Positions 44,971 through 58,927 of a DNA stretch of 64,000 bases are shown here, in pieces. The notes beneath the pieces are model-generated. The model was not told the origin of the DNA. It searched no databases and saw only the letters and a program-made list of their open reading frames with translations. The stretch comes from Aphelocoma coerulescens. Lineage: Eukaryota; Chordata; Aves; Passeriformes; Corvidae. A program made the translations under genes and the position numbers. Positions within the stretch are counted from its first letter, which is position 1. Each line of letters begins with the position of its first letter. Where the stretch lies: positions 31,505,001 to 31,569,000 of the forward strand of contig NC_091013.1 in assembly GCF_041296385.1 (NCBI RefSeq), written 5' to 3'.

Positions 44971-47900
44971 GGCCTGCGCTGTAGACACAACACGGGTCCC
45001 CCAGGCAGAGCCGGGGTGAGCGAGGCTGTGCCACAGCTTTCTGCTAGCGCTGAGGGGTCACTGCAGGGAAATAGGTTGGAGGGGGAGGAGAGGGGAAGCC
45101 TGAGCCCTGGCGCGGCCGTGCCCTCTGGAATGCATCCCGCGCTGTAGCAGCGTGTATCTTGTCTGCGGTTTCCCGTAGTGCTTGCCACAAGTTGTATTTG
45201 CTGAGCAATAGTGCTGGGTATAACCCGTGTGCTGAAGGGAAGGACCTGTGCTTGATGAGTAAGCCCGTGCTTACAAACACTGAGGGACAGATGTGTTCCC
45301 ATCTTGATCCCTTCCCCGTCTGATTTTGATGCTTTTTGCGATACAGTTGCCATTGACTTGATCTGGGATACTGAGCTGAAAGCCCCTGATGGGAAATGCG
45401 CCCTAATGGCATGTTAACCTTAAGAAGGAAGAGGAATATAGTATCACCAGCACGTTTGTTTTTTTGGTAGAAAGTCTGTTGTGTGCTGTAATAATCCATT
45501 ATTTCTGATGCTTTAAAATGAACATCACAATCTTCAGAATGACAGGACTGTGAATAGTCTGCTTGTGTTAATAATTGTCTTAATGAAAAGATGAGTTGCT
45601 GTTTGTTATGCATCTTGATCTAAAATCCACGTCCTCAAATTTGACACCATAATTCAAAGAAGCAAAACCAAGGGATTGTAATTTTATTATTTGAATTCTT
45701 TATTCATTTAGATGCAATTGTTGCTCAAATAGAGCTGGTTTGAACAGTTACCTAATAACCATTAGTTGCAAGAAGTTACAACTAAAATTTATTTCTGGAA
45801 TAGTCCTGTCTTACTAAGGTTTATGACATTTAACACAAATGAAATCCAAGATCAGACAGAAATCCAAATCTCTGATAAATTCCTTGCTATCTTGCCTCAA
45901 GCATGTAGTTATTACCCATTCCCACCATATTGGTCTTTCGTTCAGTCCATTTCTTCTGCTGGATAATGTACCAAATCCCTGTTAGTAAATAATCCCAAGC
46001 TGTCACACTGGAGGTCACTGGTAGGACAGTGTTAGTAGAGGCACAGTACAGATACCTACCTTGTGACTCACTGATGTTTAACTACTTGAAGAAAGATTGT
46101 TTTAAAAGCAAAGCTCTAATAGGAAAAAACCATCAGTATATTTCAAGCCTCAGTTGTGAAGTGGTTGAACATTTTTTCTGTGCAGAGTATGTGTGTTTTC
46201 AGTACATTATTTAGTAATGGGCCCTTCAAACCTAGCACCAGTCCATCTTTCTGAATAGCACATACATTCTCATACAGCCTGTTCTGGTGCAGTGACAGTG
46301 TGTTGTAACAGAGTGCCAATTTTCATTAGTCATTTCTGATCCCTTGACCCACATGACTTCTTGAAAGAATTTTCATGGCAAATTTTCAATCTTTCTACCA
46401 TCCCTTTCATTTACACGAGAGATTAAAAAAAAGTAAGAATGAAATCTCGTTTTGAGTAAGCAGAAAAAAATTAATATGATTACGCAGATCTTTTTTTTAA
46501 TAATGCAGGACAAGCAGGAAAAAAATAACTTGCCTGACCCTGCCACATACTTTCCCTGTTTAATTTGTTAGCTATTGTTTATTTCATAGAAAATGTTTTG
46601 GGTTTTTTTAATTCAGCATATTTCTGTTTTAATTAAAGGGGTATATTATTATCACTGAGATCTCTTTCAGCTCTTAGGAGGTTTGCCTGGTGTATATATA
46701 CAACAAGGGAGCTAAATATCCAAATGTTGAAACCTTTCTTCAAGAATACAATGTAGATTAATTTGGTGATTGTGCCACGTGTTTACCTAAGCACAGCAAA
46801 ATGAGGAAAAAAATGGAAACAAATAGAAATGAAAGTGGCCATGGAGTTACATAAAAAGTTGGGAGTAAGAGAGCAAATCATAAGGGGATGACAAAAATCA
46901 CAAGGAATTCTCAGACATGTGTGTTACAGTATACTTGTGGAAGTGTCTTTCTCTAAAAGATAGGTATTTGTAGTGCTCTACCCTGAGAGCAGCTTTTTGC
47001 GCTGTTGTGGAAACAGACAGCGTTTTAATTGGACACAAAAATGTTGTTAGGGAAGAGGGCCTGCCTTGTCTGTGATCCCCTCACTTCTGTATTTCATGTG
47101 GAATATCTGGTGCTCATAAGATAGAAGTCAGAATTAGGGAAACGGTTCTTTCTCAGTCTTCAGCAGAAGAGAGGTGAGTGTGCAGAACAGCTTTAAATTC
47201 TGGGCTGTAATGCTAACTTCCATTCCTGTGGCTTTTATTTCAAAATCGACTTAAGGACTCCTGCTATTGTAGCTAAAGAATCTGTGGCCATGAAATTCCC
47301 CTAGGAGATACTTTTAGTTTGGTATACCCATAGCAAGGATTGTATATTCCATATTCCTTGCTTTAAATGCCTAGGCAGATTGTGGTCCCTGAATTTCAGT
47401 GTTAGCCTTTGGGGAAAGCAACTCCTTTCCTATCTCAAAGTTTCAGGTTTCCCAGTTGGTATTCTTCCTATTTAGTAGTGCTGAACCTGGTGACTTGAAA
47501 TTCAGTTACTAGCAGAAGTAAAGCTTAGCCGTGCTGTGGTTAACTCTTCTGTTGGTTTTGCTTTCTGTTCCTGGCTATCTGTAAATACCAAGTTCCAGTG
47601 TAATGGAGTTCTTGGTTGTAAGCTCCTTATTTGGTTTGCCTGAATTAATGCACGTCTCTTCAGCTGCTTGATTTATGAAAGTAAATAATCCTGGAAAAGA
47701 GAAAGGTGGTTTCTCTTAGGAGAAGACATTGCTCAGGTACCTTGCAGAGCCATTCTTGCAAATGCAGGTGGATTGGTTTGAATGCCAAAGCAGGAAAGCC
47801 AGTGCTGAACCTGTGCAGAGTAGGGTCAAGAACTGCTCTAAGGTTTTTCCATATTGACATAGAGATTGGCAGTCCTCTGGCAGGGTAAGGTATGTGGTGG

Positions 47901-49630
47901 CAGGATCCTGGGGACTGTTGATACTATATTTTGTCAGGTTCTAGTTGTCAGTGAATGTCCAAAGTAAAATAAAGTTCAGTCCACCATGTTCATGACTTCA
48001 CCTCTTTGAGCTGTCTCAGGTCAGGTGTTTGTTCAGGGCATGATGAGTCAACATCTTGGACAAATGGTTGTACTCCACTTAAGACATTTTGGAAACCTAG
48101 AAGCTGTTGCTTTTTAAAGGAAGTAATGGAATTGCTGGTAATTCTTACCAACAGGAAAGCCCCTGATCCTATGGCACGTAAGGTAAATGATTAGTGCAGT
48201 TTTCCAAGTAGTGTGAGTGTATTTTACCATTCTGTGCTATTGAATGCAGCTCCCAGCTGAAGTAAAGAACTAAAATAATGATCTATACTGAAAGGATACT
48301 GTTCCTGATCTCTGAATCTGCCTGTTGTTTTCAGGAAACATTAGAGCATAGGCCTCTCATAGTGCCTTTTCAGTCACATTCCTTGATTTTCATGCTGTAA
48401 TTCCATTATTTGGTAAGCAGTTTCAAGAATCCTCTTAAGAAACCAATAGTGGGGGAGACATAAGGCTGTAATGATTTTTTACTGTAATTTCTGGCTGATT
48501 TGAAGTTTTAAGTGTTGTCCTTTCATAATGATTCCTGTACTTCTATAGTTGATTTTTAACCCGAGTTTTACAAGCGTTGTTTGCTTGGGATAGGCCATTT
48601 TTGCTCTGTAGCCATTTTGTATTGATCTATCTTCACTAAGCAGCAATGTAACATTGTTGGTTTTATATCAGAGGTGCTTAAAATACCAACGTAGGACCTC
48701 TTCAGGCCAAGAATACAATTCAGGTTTGAGTTTAAATTGAAGAATCTTGAAGAATTAGAGCACTTTTGTTCTGTCCCAAGATCTTAGATATTTTTCCTGG
48801 AAAACACAGAAACATTGTGCTCTTTTTATTTTTCTCCGAATCTAGGAGGAAACTTGATATGTTGGGTCAGATCAGAACTTTGTTTTGTTAATAATAAACA
48901 AATATACCAAGATACTTTCCCTTTATGTTCTGAGCTTCTGTAGTTTGTTACCTTAAAAAAATAGAATATCTTTTTATTCCATTTATCTATTCAACAGATA
49001 TGGACTTTTAGAATCCTTGGTATCTAATGTCAGATAATCTTCAAATAAACTAGGCAATAGATGAAAAAATATTTCCATTTCTTTTGATCTCTCCACTTGC
49101 TAGTTTCATCTGATTCTTCCTAGTCTTGTTGGTCTGAGTTGATGAAAAAAAGTAATATCCATGGACTTACAAAAGATGTAGAAAACTTGAGTAGAAACTT
49201 GAAACTTCAAGGCTAAGCACAGAAGCCTTATGTTGTGAAGATTTTACTTCAAAACAGATTTTGCAGCTTTGAGAGTTTCAAAGGCAATGTCAGAAAAGCA
49301 TTTGGGAACATGACTACGCAATGTCAGTTAAAATTAAGTAATGTCATTCAAAAGCTGCTATGAACAGAAAATCTACCTATTTCAATACTGAATCTGTAGT
49401 TGTCAGTGCTTTTGCTGGTAAAGTTGTTGATTTCTTAGAGTTTTGCTGCCCCTATGTGAGTAAAGAGTCCTCCTTTGTATCTGACATAATCTACCGTTTG
49501 CAAAGTGGATGCCTTCTCTCTTGTTTTCCCTGAAAAGCTTGTCAGGATCAGCACTTACTCAGTGATAACACTGGGCTGACCATAAAGCACAACTGCCTTA
49601 GGTATGTCTCCTAAAAAACCCCAGCTTCAT

Positions 49631-50390
49631 CATAGAATCGTCATGGAATGGTCAGGGTTGCAAAGAACTTCAAAAGTCATCTAGTTCCAGCTTCTCTGTC
49701 GTGGGCAGGGACACATTCCACTACGCCAGATTGCTTAGAGCTCCATCTAGTCTGGTCGTGAAGACTTACAGGGATGAGGCATCCACAGCTTCTCTGGGGA
49801 ACTTGTACCAGTGCCTGACCATCCTCACAGAAAAGAATTTCTTCCTAATATCTGATCTAAACGTACTCTCAGTTTGAAGCCATTCACTCTTGTTCTGTCC
49901 CTACATGTTCTTGTAAATAGGCTCTCTCCCTTTTTCTTTTAGTCTCCCTTCACATACTGGAAGGCCACAATTCTACTCTTCTCCAGGCCGAATAATCCCA
50001 ATTCTCTCAGCCTTTTCTCATAGGAGAGGTGCTCCATCCCTCTAATCACCTTGGTGCCTCTTGTCTGTGTCTTTCCTGTGCTCAGGAGATCGCAGAGCTG
50101 GATGCAGCACTCGAGGTGGGGTCTGAGCAGAGCAGAGTGGCAGAATCTCCTCCCTCACCCTGCTGGCCATGCTGCTTTTGACCACAGCCCAGGGTATGAC
50201 TGGCTTTCTGGGTTGTGAGTGCACATTGCTGGGTCATGTTCAGCCTCTCATCCACAGCACCCCCGAGTCCTTCAGGGCTGGTCTCGATCTGCTCATCCCA
50301 CAGCCTGTATTGATTCCGGGAGCTACCCCCACCCAGGTTCAGCACCTTATGCTTGACCTTGTTAAACTGCATGTACCCTCTCATTACATT
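49631..50390 (-). repeat. CR1 LINE fragment, 3' part
   Basis: Reverse orientation, starting CATAGAATCGTCATGGAATG. It continues through GGGCAGGGACACATTCCACT and ATCCACAGCTTCTCTGGGGA into the end of the CR1 ORF2 region (CAGGTTCAGCACCTTATGCT). It is degraded by several indels. The far end is approximate. Confidence 0.92.
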
Positions 50391-53300
50391 GGTTACAGCA
50401 CTGGCCCAGAGCGGTGATTTGTTTCTATGCCATTCACTACTGCCAAAGTGGTCAGTCTGGGTAGCGAGCACTCATGTTGGTCAGCAACGAAGATCAGTTT
50501 GTTGTGTGTGCACATACATACAGATACCCATACACACATGTATAGTCAAATACCTAAATTCAATCAAAAAGATGTAGTCTCTTTTGAAGGATTTCACACA
50601 TCTCCTGGGCTGAAGTCTGGGAAAGCTGAAGGTAGTGTATGTCAGAGGTTTTCACAAGCACAGTTCCTCTGAATTTGATGTTACTAAATTCAGAACATCC
50701 ACAGATTCCTTGCTTTGGTCACCTCATGAAAATTTTACAGTTGTTTATTTTTGTATAATTATACCCCCACTTACTCACTTTTTCTGCCTTTTTAAGTTTT
50801 TCTTTAGCTTAGGGTGTTTCAGTTGTGACTGTAAAGTCTTAGAAAGTCCTAAATCATTCAGCAGCAGTAACTCTTCTCATCGTTTGGGAGTGGGGATTAT
50901 GGTTTACTTATGCTACCTACTGGCTTCTTGGTCAATGCCTTACCATAGGCTGCTTGGGGAAGACAGGAGTTGTGGGACTGGATTGTCATACAATCCAGTG
51001 CACAGACCAAAAACCTTCTAAACAACTTCTGTTCATTTATTAGGTAGAAAATTAACATCCCAGACTTCATTTTCAAAGAAAAAAGAGACATAGTTCTCTC
51101 TTCTCAAATACTATAGATAGCTAAACAGAGGGGATTGAAGGAAGACTACCCAGCTCATAAGCTCATCTTGTTTATTGTTTTAGATACTGAAGTCCAAGAG
51201 AGCATTTCTTTTTGGTGATTTACAATCCATTCACTATGTTGCTATTTAGAGTCCTAATTCCACAAACTATGCTTCTTATTCTGATTTTGCTTAATGGTTT
51301 TTGTTCTGGATTCTAGGCATTTAGAAGCTGGCATAAAGATTGTGACTGTGCCAAGTCCTCTCGTGGTTGAATCCCCAGAGGAATTTAAGCACAGAAAAGA
51401 AATGATGAAGCCAGTAGATGAAGTTTGCTGAAACTTATCAGTGTGTTGTGACACTAAGAGTCCTTGTATCAAAGAAGTGATATTTGAACTAAAATGTGAA
51501 TTTAGGTACATGGTTACATATAGCAATTAACATTTGTGAAGAAAAGCTACTCATCACTGAAGAACTCTGAAGGGGCTGGGGAAGTCATGACTCTACTGAG
51601 AAATGCAGAAATGTTGAAACTGAAGGTCAGTCTTCTGTAAGCAGAAGAAAAACTCAACCAAGTTAAACCACTACTTGTGACAAGCTCTGAATGTACTGTA
51701 GCTGCTACTGAGTGTTATTCCTAGAGGGGAATTGACAGTTGGTCTCAAGTTAAATCTGTCTTGCTATTTTTCAAAAAATTAACCATCTCAAATGCCATGT
51801 ATAAAAGCAAAAAGGATATCCTGAAAACAGATTGTTCAAAGCTGGTCTGGTTTGTACAGTAATCCTGGTTTCTGGACCTTATGCTTCCTCAAGTTGTGAC
51901 AATTAAAACAATTGTCTGTCCCAGACTCCCAAATCAGTTGTGAAAAGATACAGACTTTTGTCTTGTACAGCTCATATAAACAGTTACCTGCTGTACAACT
52001 GCTTCTTGTGTTTTTGTGACACTTAGCCAGGAAAAGAAATCTGTAATTTCTTAGTTGTTACTTGTGTGTAAAGTATTAGTCTATGATTGTAAACTAAACT
52101 GATCTGAAATAAGGACCATTTTAAGTTGCAAAAATGGTAATTTTCTAAACTGGATTAGTTTTGCAAAGAGTTCCAACATCTCTTTCTGAGGGGAGTGATT
52201 GAACTGAAGGTTCTCAGAGCATCATTTCTGTGCTGTCAAGCTCAAATGAATGTATGCACAGAACATAGTTTTAGAATAGTTGTCTGCACATAAGGATTTG
52301 ATTCTGAAGGACTCAGGGGTTTTTCCATGTTTTATGTGAGTTGTATGGTATTTTACCTTTCTAGCAATGCCATGGATACTCATATTTTAAACAAATGGTA
52401 TTTCTGAATTTCTCATACTAACTCTTTTTTCTAATATTTAAATTCCCCAAGATTTTGAAGTTTGTTCTCTCCTAATTTACACTCTTATCTTTACTCACAG
52501 GACATGGAGGAGGTGTTGGGTGTTTTTGGGGACAGCTATTATTTCAAGCATCCTTCAGCTAATTTTGTTTCTCTTGATTTAAATATCGTCAAAGAATTAA
52601 GTGCAAAATAGCACTTGCTGGTTGACCCTGTAATGTCATATGCTTGTAGTTAGGAGTGCTTATCCGATGGAGACAAGTGGCGTAAGATGTGGAGCTGTTT
52701 GATTTTAACTTTTATTTAAAACCCTTACCCTATGGAAAAGGTGAGGTAGCCTATCTCTCTGTTTTATTAGGGGGGGGAAAAACATAAGCAGCACTACTGA
52801 GCGAAGAGTAGCCAGCTCATTGCAGCTCTGTATCTACATTTATACTGCCCTTAGGTATGGCCATGACCCAAAAGTTGGTTTCTAGAAATTGGTAAGATAA
52901 TTTTAAGATCCCATCCATTCCTCCTTTTTTGCCTGTCTGCTTTGGCTTTATCTCATGCTTTTGTAAGTCACTTCATCTAGCTAAACTTGTAGGAAGCTAA
53001 ACCATAGAATCCTGTCAATTTTCTGTTGATTTAGTGATCTGAATTGCACATAGCACCAATGTGAACACAGGGGTCATGCTTGGAAGTAGTGTAGAGGTTG
53101 TGAAGAAGGGAAGAAGCCTGTTAGGCCAGCAGAGGCTGAAGAGCAGAACCACCCCTTTTGGTAGCAGTCAGCTAACAAGTTCACTCAAACATCTTACGAA
53201 TCTTCATCCTGAGACTTCATTTCCCACCTAGAATAAAATTCAATTGTTTTGCAATGTACTAATTAGTAATTTTAATACAGAATAGTAGTGCTAATTCTGA

Positions 53301-56250
53301 ATTGTCTAAAATCACAGGCATTTAAGTATATAGTATCTTTTAAAAAGCTTCTGACTTTTTGTGTCAGTTCTTTTTGCTGGATTCTGAACTTCCCAATATG
53401 TGGTAGAAAACAGTTTTATACCCTGTAGCAGCAGGTCTTTTCCAGAAGACTCAGGCAAGATCAGGACTCTCTTGTGCTGAGAAATGTGTAAACACGTAAG
53501 ATAGTTCTTTGCTCAAAGAGCTTGAAGACTAGTGCCAGGCAGAGTGGTGAGTTTGATGTGGCAGCTGGAATGTAGAGGCATGAAACTCAAACAAGCCACA
53601 AAATACCCACTTGATGGAAAAAACTTTTAAGCCCTGCTGAGCTAGGATGGTTTCAATCTACAGTTCAAGGAGAAGATTCTGATACTCATTAGCAGTGGCC
53701 CGAAACACCCATATTTCTGTTAGAGTTACACTTTCTATATAGGCTTGTGTCATGTGAGTATGTTAAATAAATCAAGTTCATTTGCATCAGAGGACATTGA
53801 CAGCATGTCTGCTCTGGTCAGAAATGCAGACTAGCTGTTATAGTGTGTTACAACTCCATACAGCTTTCAGTTACTAAATTGGATTATCTGGATGGAACAT
53901 TACTTGTGTGTATTTAGACACAGCTGTGGCAGGGTTATTTGTTGAGTCACAGTGCAGCCTCATTTTGTCTTTGGAAATAGTTCATATGCTTTCTTGTAGA
54001 GCAGAGCCATAAAGTTTATATTCTGCCAGATTCAAGCTGGCTACTTGAAGAGGTAGCAGAAATACCTCTGCACTGTATAAGTGCTTGGCAAAGAGACTGC
54101 TGAAGTGTATGACAGAAGCAGGGACTAGTACTGTGCTGGAATTAAGAAGCTCATGAGGATCTATATTCAGTTCTTACAGAGTCATTGAGGTCTGTGTTCT
54201 GTGCTCCCAACCATTTGTTCCCATAATACCTGTGGTTTTGGTCCGGGTTGGATCCTTATCCATGTTATCCCAACTGCCCAGGATAATGGAAAGCCACTGT
54301 CTTACAATCACACCATCCTGAATTTAAAATATTTTGAAGAAATAACTTTCTTTAGTGTGTGCTACAGTTGAGACTAAAACAAATATTAGCATCAATATTC
54401 ACATCTACATTCCTTGCTCTGTAAGTCTTGTATGCACCCAGACATGTTCAGAGAATTTATAGAATGTACACTTAGCATTTCATTTCATTACCTGATCTGT
54501 GGACTTTGATTAACAGTCTTTAGTAACAGGATTAAGTGGTTGTGGATTGGGAAGTATAATACTAGGCCTATGAAGCAGTGTTCAAAGGGATGTTACATAT
54601 CTTTGTTGTGTTGACTGTTTCTGAGCCACTAGTGATGTACAAAGCTTCAAAACTATTTCTCTTTTAGCTTCAGTTTTGAAAAGGATCATCCAATAAAAGT
54701 TTGAATTTTAGCTAACCCTGTTTTGCAGAATGATAAGATTTTGTCATTTGTATGTGGTCTAGAAGAAGATATAGGGCCAAATTATGCTAATTCTGACCAC
54801 AGGAGTTTTTAACTTGACTTTTTTGCTTGAAAAGTTATTTATCTTGCACTGAAAAACTGGAATCCTTTCCTTGGAGTACTGGTTTTATCTTTATAGGGTT
54901 TTGTGGAGTTTAAGAGTTTGTTTGGATTCTTTTTTTTAATTGCAGAAGATTTCTCTATGTTCATAGGGCCAGAATATGAGCATTTCAATTTTATGTTAAA
55001 AGTTTTTCTCTGGGCAGAGGGTCACCTTGTAGCTTGTCCTTCAAGCTCTAGAAATAACCTAAAAACTAGTAACTGTGGTGGTTTGCTGAGTCTCTGTGAA
55101 TGTGTGCTCTTGAATTTGTGCACACAGAGAAAACTGTTCTGAAACAAGTTAGATACTCTGAGAAAGACCTAGAAGAAAGGTGAACTCTTGTCTGAAATTG
55201 GCCTGTTCGTGATGGCTGTTTGAAGTCTCCTGTCTTGATTTCTACCAACTCACACCCCATCTACTCCCCACCTTCACAGGTTCTTTACAAAGTGTTTCTC
55301 TTACTCATCCCTTCATCATGATTCCTGTGGGGGGAGCGTCATACCATCGTTACATTTCTTATTTCATGAACCAGTGAGCATGTTTAAAATCTTACTTAAC
55401 TTTTCCTCTGGTGTAATATGTCCTGTGCAAGATATTTCTCGTGCTCATTTGTTCCTTAGGTTTCAACAAGGCAGCTGTAAGAGATTACCTTCATTTTCAG
55501 GGAAAAATTCACACTTTAAGCCCAAGTCTAGCAGTGAGGTTTCTCTGTAGTCCAGAAAACTTGGTTTATCATTCAGTTCCTGGAACTATAAAGGGAGAAA
55601 CTAATCTCCCAGGTTTTCATATCAGCATTAAGAAAATAATCCATGACCCTGAAGACTAGAGCCAGAGGCATCTAGAAATCACTGAAGCACCATGTTCCTA
55701 ACCTGTGTGTTTAGAATTTAGGTGGACTGGCTAAAGTGGATTGAGTCAAAAATTGCATCTGCTAAGGAAATGGTAAATCACTATCAAATGTTTTAAGTAG
55801 GCATTCCGGCCTAGTTTCTCTAGTTTCGCAGGCTCCGGGAAGACAGCTCCTGAGCAGTTGATATGTCATGTTTTTAGCACCTTGACCTAAGTGGTTTTGT
55901 TTGATTTCTAATTTTAATTGAACTAGGCATGTAACCATGATTCTGATTTTAATTGGCTTTACTTTTAGACTAGAGATCTTTCTTCCTCACCTTCCAGTGT
56001 CCTGAATAAAAAGGAAATGTGTTTCAAGATTTCAGAAAAGGTCACTCTTACGAAGATAGCTCTTTGGTTTATCAACATTAAATATTTTAGTTTAAGCAGG
56101 AGGTTGTTGTATAGGGTCAGAGTTAACTACCTATCAAATCTAGTCTTCTGAGTGATTGGAGTTGTGATGATTTAGAGTATGCGTTTCGTACAGTCTTTGT
56201 TTTTTTTCAGAGTAAGAGTTTATATTTTTATGAGGTTTTCTATTTGGTAG

Positions 56251-56545
56251 TCTTAGAATCACAAAACAGCACATATTGGAAGTGACCTCGAAAGAATATC
56301 TAGTCTAGCCTTTCATGGGTAGGGAAGCCTGCTTGAGGTTATCTGGCACCTTGTCCAATTGCAGCTTGAAAATCTCCAGAGATGAGAGGACTCTACCGTG
56401 TCCCTGCGTTCCAGTCATTGATTGTTCTCACTCTAAAAAATATTTTTCTTATGTCAAGATTAAACTTCCTGGTTCACCTCATATTCATTGCCTCTTGTGC
56501 TCTCCATGTGGCTCCTTCCGAAGAGAGAGCCTCTAATTCTTTTTG
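56251..56545 (-). repeat. CR1 LINE fragment, older copy
   Basis: TTAGAATCACAAAACAGCAC, GAAGTGACCTCGAAAGAATA and CTCCAGAGATGAGAGGACTC follow a reversed CR1 3' region. It is more diverged than the copies at 49.6 and 62.9 kb. Confidence 0.8.
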
Positions 56546-58870
56546 TAGCCACCCACTTTGTCATAGTTTATTAAGAGGGAGAAAGAGTAATCATTAGTTA
56601 AAATTCTGGTGTCTCTTATGAGCTCATACACTGGTATCTGTAGTATCTAAAAAAACTAGATTGACATTTTTATTAATGGTTTTTGTTTTTTCATGAACTT
56701 ACACTTCCCTGTTTTTTCCAAGAATTTCTTAGCCAGAAGTGATAGATATGAATTACATTTGACTTCAGCTGATGGAAAAATACAGATTTTCCCTATGAAA
56801 GAAATCATCAATCCATTTTCAGTGTATACTCTCCTCTGCAGGAAAAAAGTCAATTTTGTATTTTATGTGGTCATCTAGCTCATCTCCTCTCTTTTTCCTC
56901 AGTGCTCCTTAAAGAGTTCTGTGGTATCTGTTAGATACAATCCAGACCACTAAAACTTAATTTCAGAAGGCCTCATGTCTTGGAAATAGGTCACTGGGTA
57001 AGAAATGCAGGTACCTAGAGAGAAAATACAGCAATCTGAGAAGGGGTTGCTTTGTTTTGGATGTTGGTTTAGAGCTCATCTCCTTGACATGTGATTGATC
57101 TTCGTAACTGCACGTGCAATGACGTGTTTGTCGGTTGTGTATCAAGTAAGAGCAATTGTTAGAATAGAACCAGGTGCATCATGATCTCTCTGTGTTTGTA
57201 GGGGTCCTGAAGCATAAAACAGATGCTTGTCTTTTCAAGGTACCTGCTTTGGCTGTAATTCTGTGGTTGCCTGATTTGGCATATTTGCAGTAGTCCATGA
57301 AAATGATAGTACTTACGAAAAATTCTGCTTCAGCTGTGTCTTATTTTGCAATCAAACCTGCCTGCAGTCCAAGGTGGCTTAACTGGTATCAGAGTATGCC
57401 TGCTTGATCTTCTAGGACAAAAGGGATTTAAGAGACAAAAGCTAGAACTCACTTTCAGCTAGGTTCATAAGAAACAGAATATTAATACAATAAATGAGGC
57501 AGTAGTGCACTGCCAGAACAGTGCAGTAGAAGGCCTGGAAAGGAGAATGACCAGAATGTGTTGTTATCTCCATCTACAACTGTATGTGCTTTTTGATAAG
57601 CTGAAGACTGAGTGAAGTTTCTGTGCTCTTGTTACTGGTCAATGCTGTGAATAGTCCAGAGACTCAAAAGCAGGCAAGAATGGAGAAAAAAACCAGGTGA
57701 CTTCCTTCTGTGTATTTACTGTAGTTTTGTGTGGTTTTTAGGGAGGATAAAGGAGTACAAATAAAATATTTAATGAAACAGAAGACTTAAGACAGTCACT
57801 TTTTTTTAGTTTCAGAGTCTTGTCCTCATCCTTTGAGTTGATAGACCCAAAAGACTATTTTGTCTTTTTATTTAGTGAACTATTTTGGTTGGAAAGAGAG
57901 AGATGTAATAGCAGGCAGTGACCTCATGATCTTACTACATCATTAATCAATATTCTAAAATCAGTGTTGCAACAGCTATAGTAAATATGAATCACTTGGG
58001 TGCAGTGAACAGTTGGCCACAGTCCAAGCATTTCTTTTTCTATCCAAGAGTTCTGTTCTAGCCAACTAATAGCTCATCTGGGGACACGGCTGTGTGCAGC
58101 TCATGGTCCAGGGATAAGTGTCTTGCATAAAGGAAAACTGCAATTTGGCTGGTTGGGTTTATTTTTTTTATTTATTAAGCAGTGCAAACAAACAAAAAGC
58201 CCCAAAGAATCAAATCACAAACCTAACTATAGATCATACTAGGTCACTTAAACAGCTGGCTTTTCTCTGACCATAAGTTTTTTGGTTTTTTGCTTTGATA
58301 TGATATATTGCATTACAGCAACAAGTCCTTGGACGTTTTATAATCAGCTGTAAATCCATTGGTGAAATTATTCCAGTCTCTAATACTGGGAGGTGGTTGC
58401 CTGCATCACACCATGTCTATGGTATTATATAGGAAATAAAAGATTGTTCATGACCCCAACAATATTTTGCATGGATGTTAGCAGTTGTATTTAAGAAGCT
58501 TTTATTATTCCTCTTTTTTATAGGAGGTGTATGAAGAACAGAAAGAATTTAATAAATTATAATGGACAGTGAACATTGTACGGAGTTTTTATGTTCAGGG
58601 TGAATAAAGCAAAATGTGCATGTGTGGTTTTTGATACATAGCAGGAACCACAGTATGCATTACTACAAAACTGAGGAACCCAGGTTTTTATGCAATTTTG
58701 CATTTCTAGATTGGCTGTGAAACTCAAATACTTCAGTGAAGTTGGTTGAAAAAATTTAATCTTTGTGATAATCTGTAAATGGCCTGTAGTGCCATCCTTG
58801 AAATGCCACTGATGATAGTGCTAAACATTTAATTGATCAAGCATTGTTCTTCCTATGCAGAAGCTTCAGT

Positions 58871-58927
58871 ATGAGGCGGGGTGGATGGCGGAAACGAGCT
58901 GCCGATGGCGATGGATGGGGAATATGG
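58871..58927 (+). CDS. REV1: REV1 first coding exon
   Basis: The exon begins at 58,861 after acceptor TCCTATGCAG, with ten untranslated bases before the ATG. Nineteen codons end on a whole codon at donor TGG|GTATGT. The product starts MRRGGWRKRAADGDGWGIW. Confidence 0.94.

Larger units (their letters stand above)
43640..45140 (+). promoter_or_regulatory. REV1: REV1 CpG-island promoter
   Basis: About 1.5 kb of very GC- and CpG-rich DNA surrounds the REV1 first exon. It has many GC boxes (for example GGGGCGGGG near 44,171), a CACGTG E-box at 43,991-43,996 and a TGACGCG element near 44,153. No TATA box is evident. This fits broad, housekeeping-type initiation expected for a DNA damage-tolerance gene. 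The exact start site cannot be placed. The opposite strand is also open for long stretches, but this reflects composition, so a divergent non-coding transcript is possible but unproven. Confidence 0.75.
44481..58860 (+). other. REV1: REV1 intron 1
   Basis: This intron of about 14.4 kb runs from the non-coding exon to the start-codon exon. It holds two CR1 copies, listed separately, and otherwise AT-rich sequence with no recognisable gene or RNA. An alternative 5' exon cannot be excluded. Confidence 0.65.

Noticed and set aside
43637..45140. Many long open frames on both strands in the REV1 promoter island
   Set aside because: They are caused by very high G+C (few stop codons), overlap one another, and encode low-complexity Arg/Pro/Gly/Ala strings.
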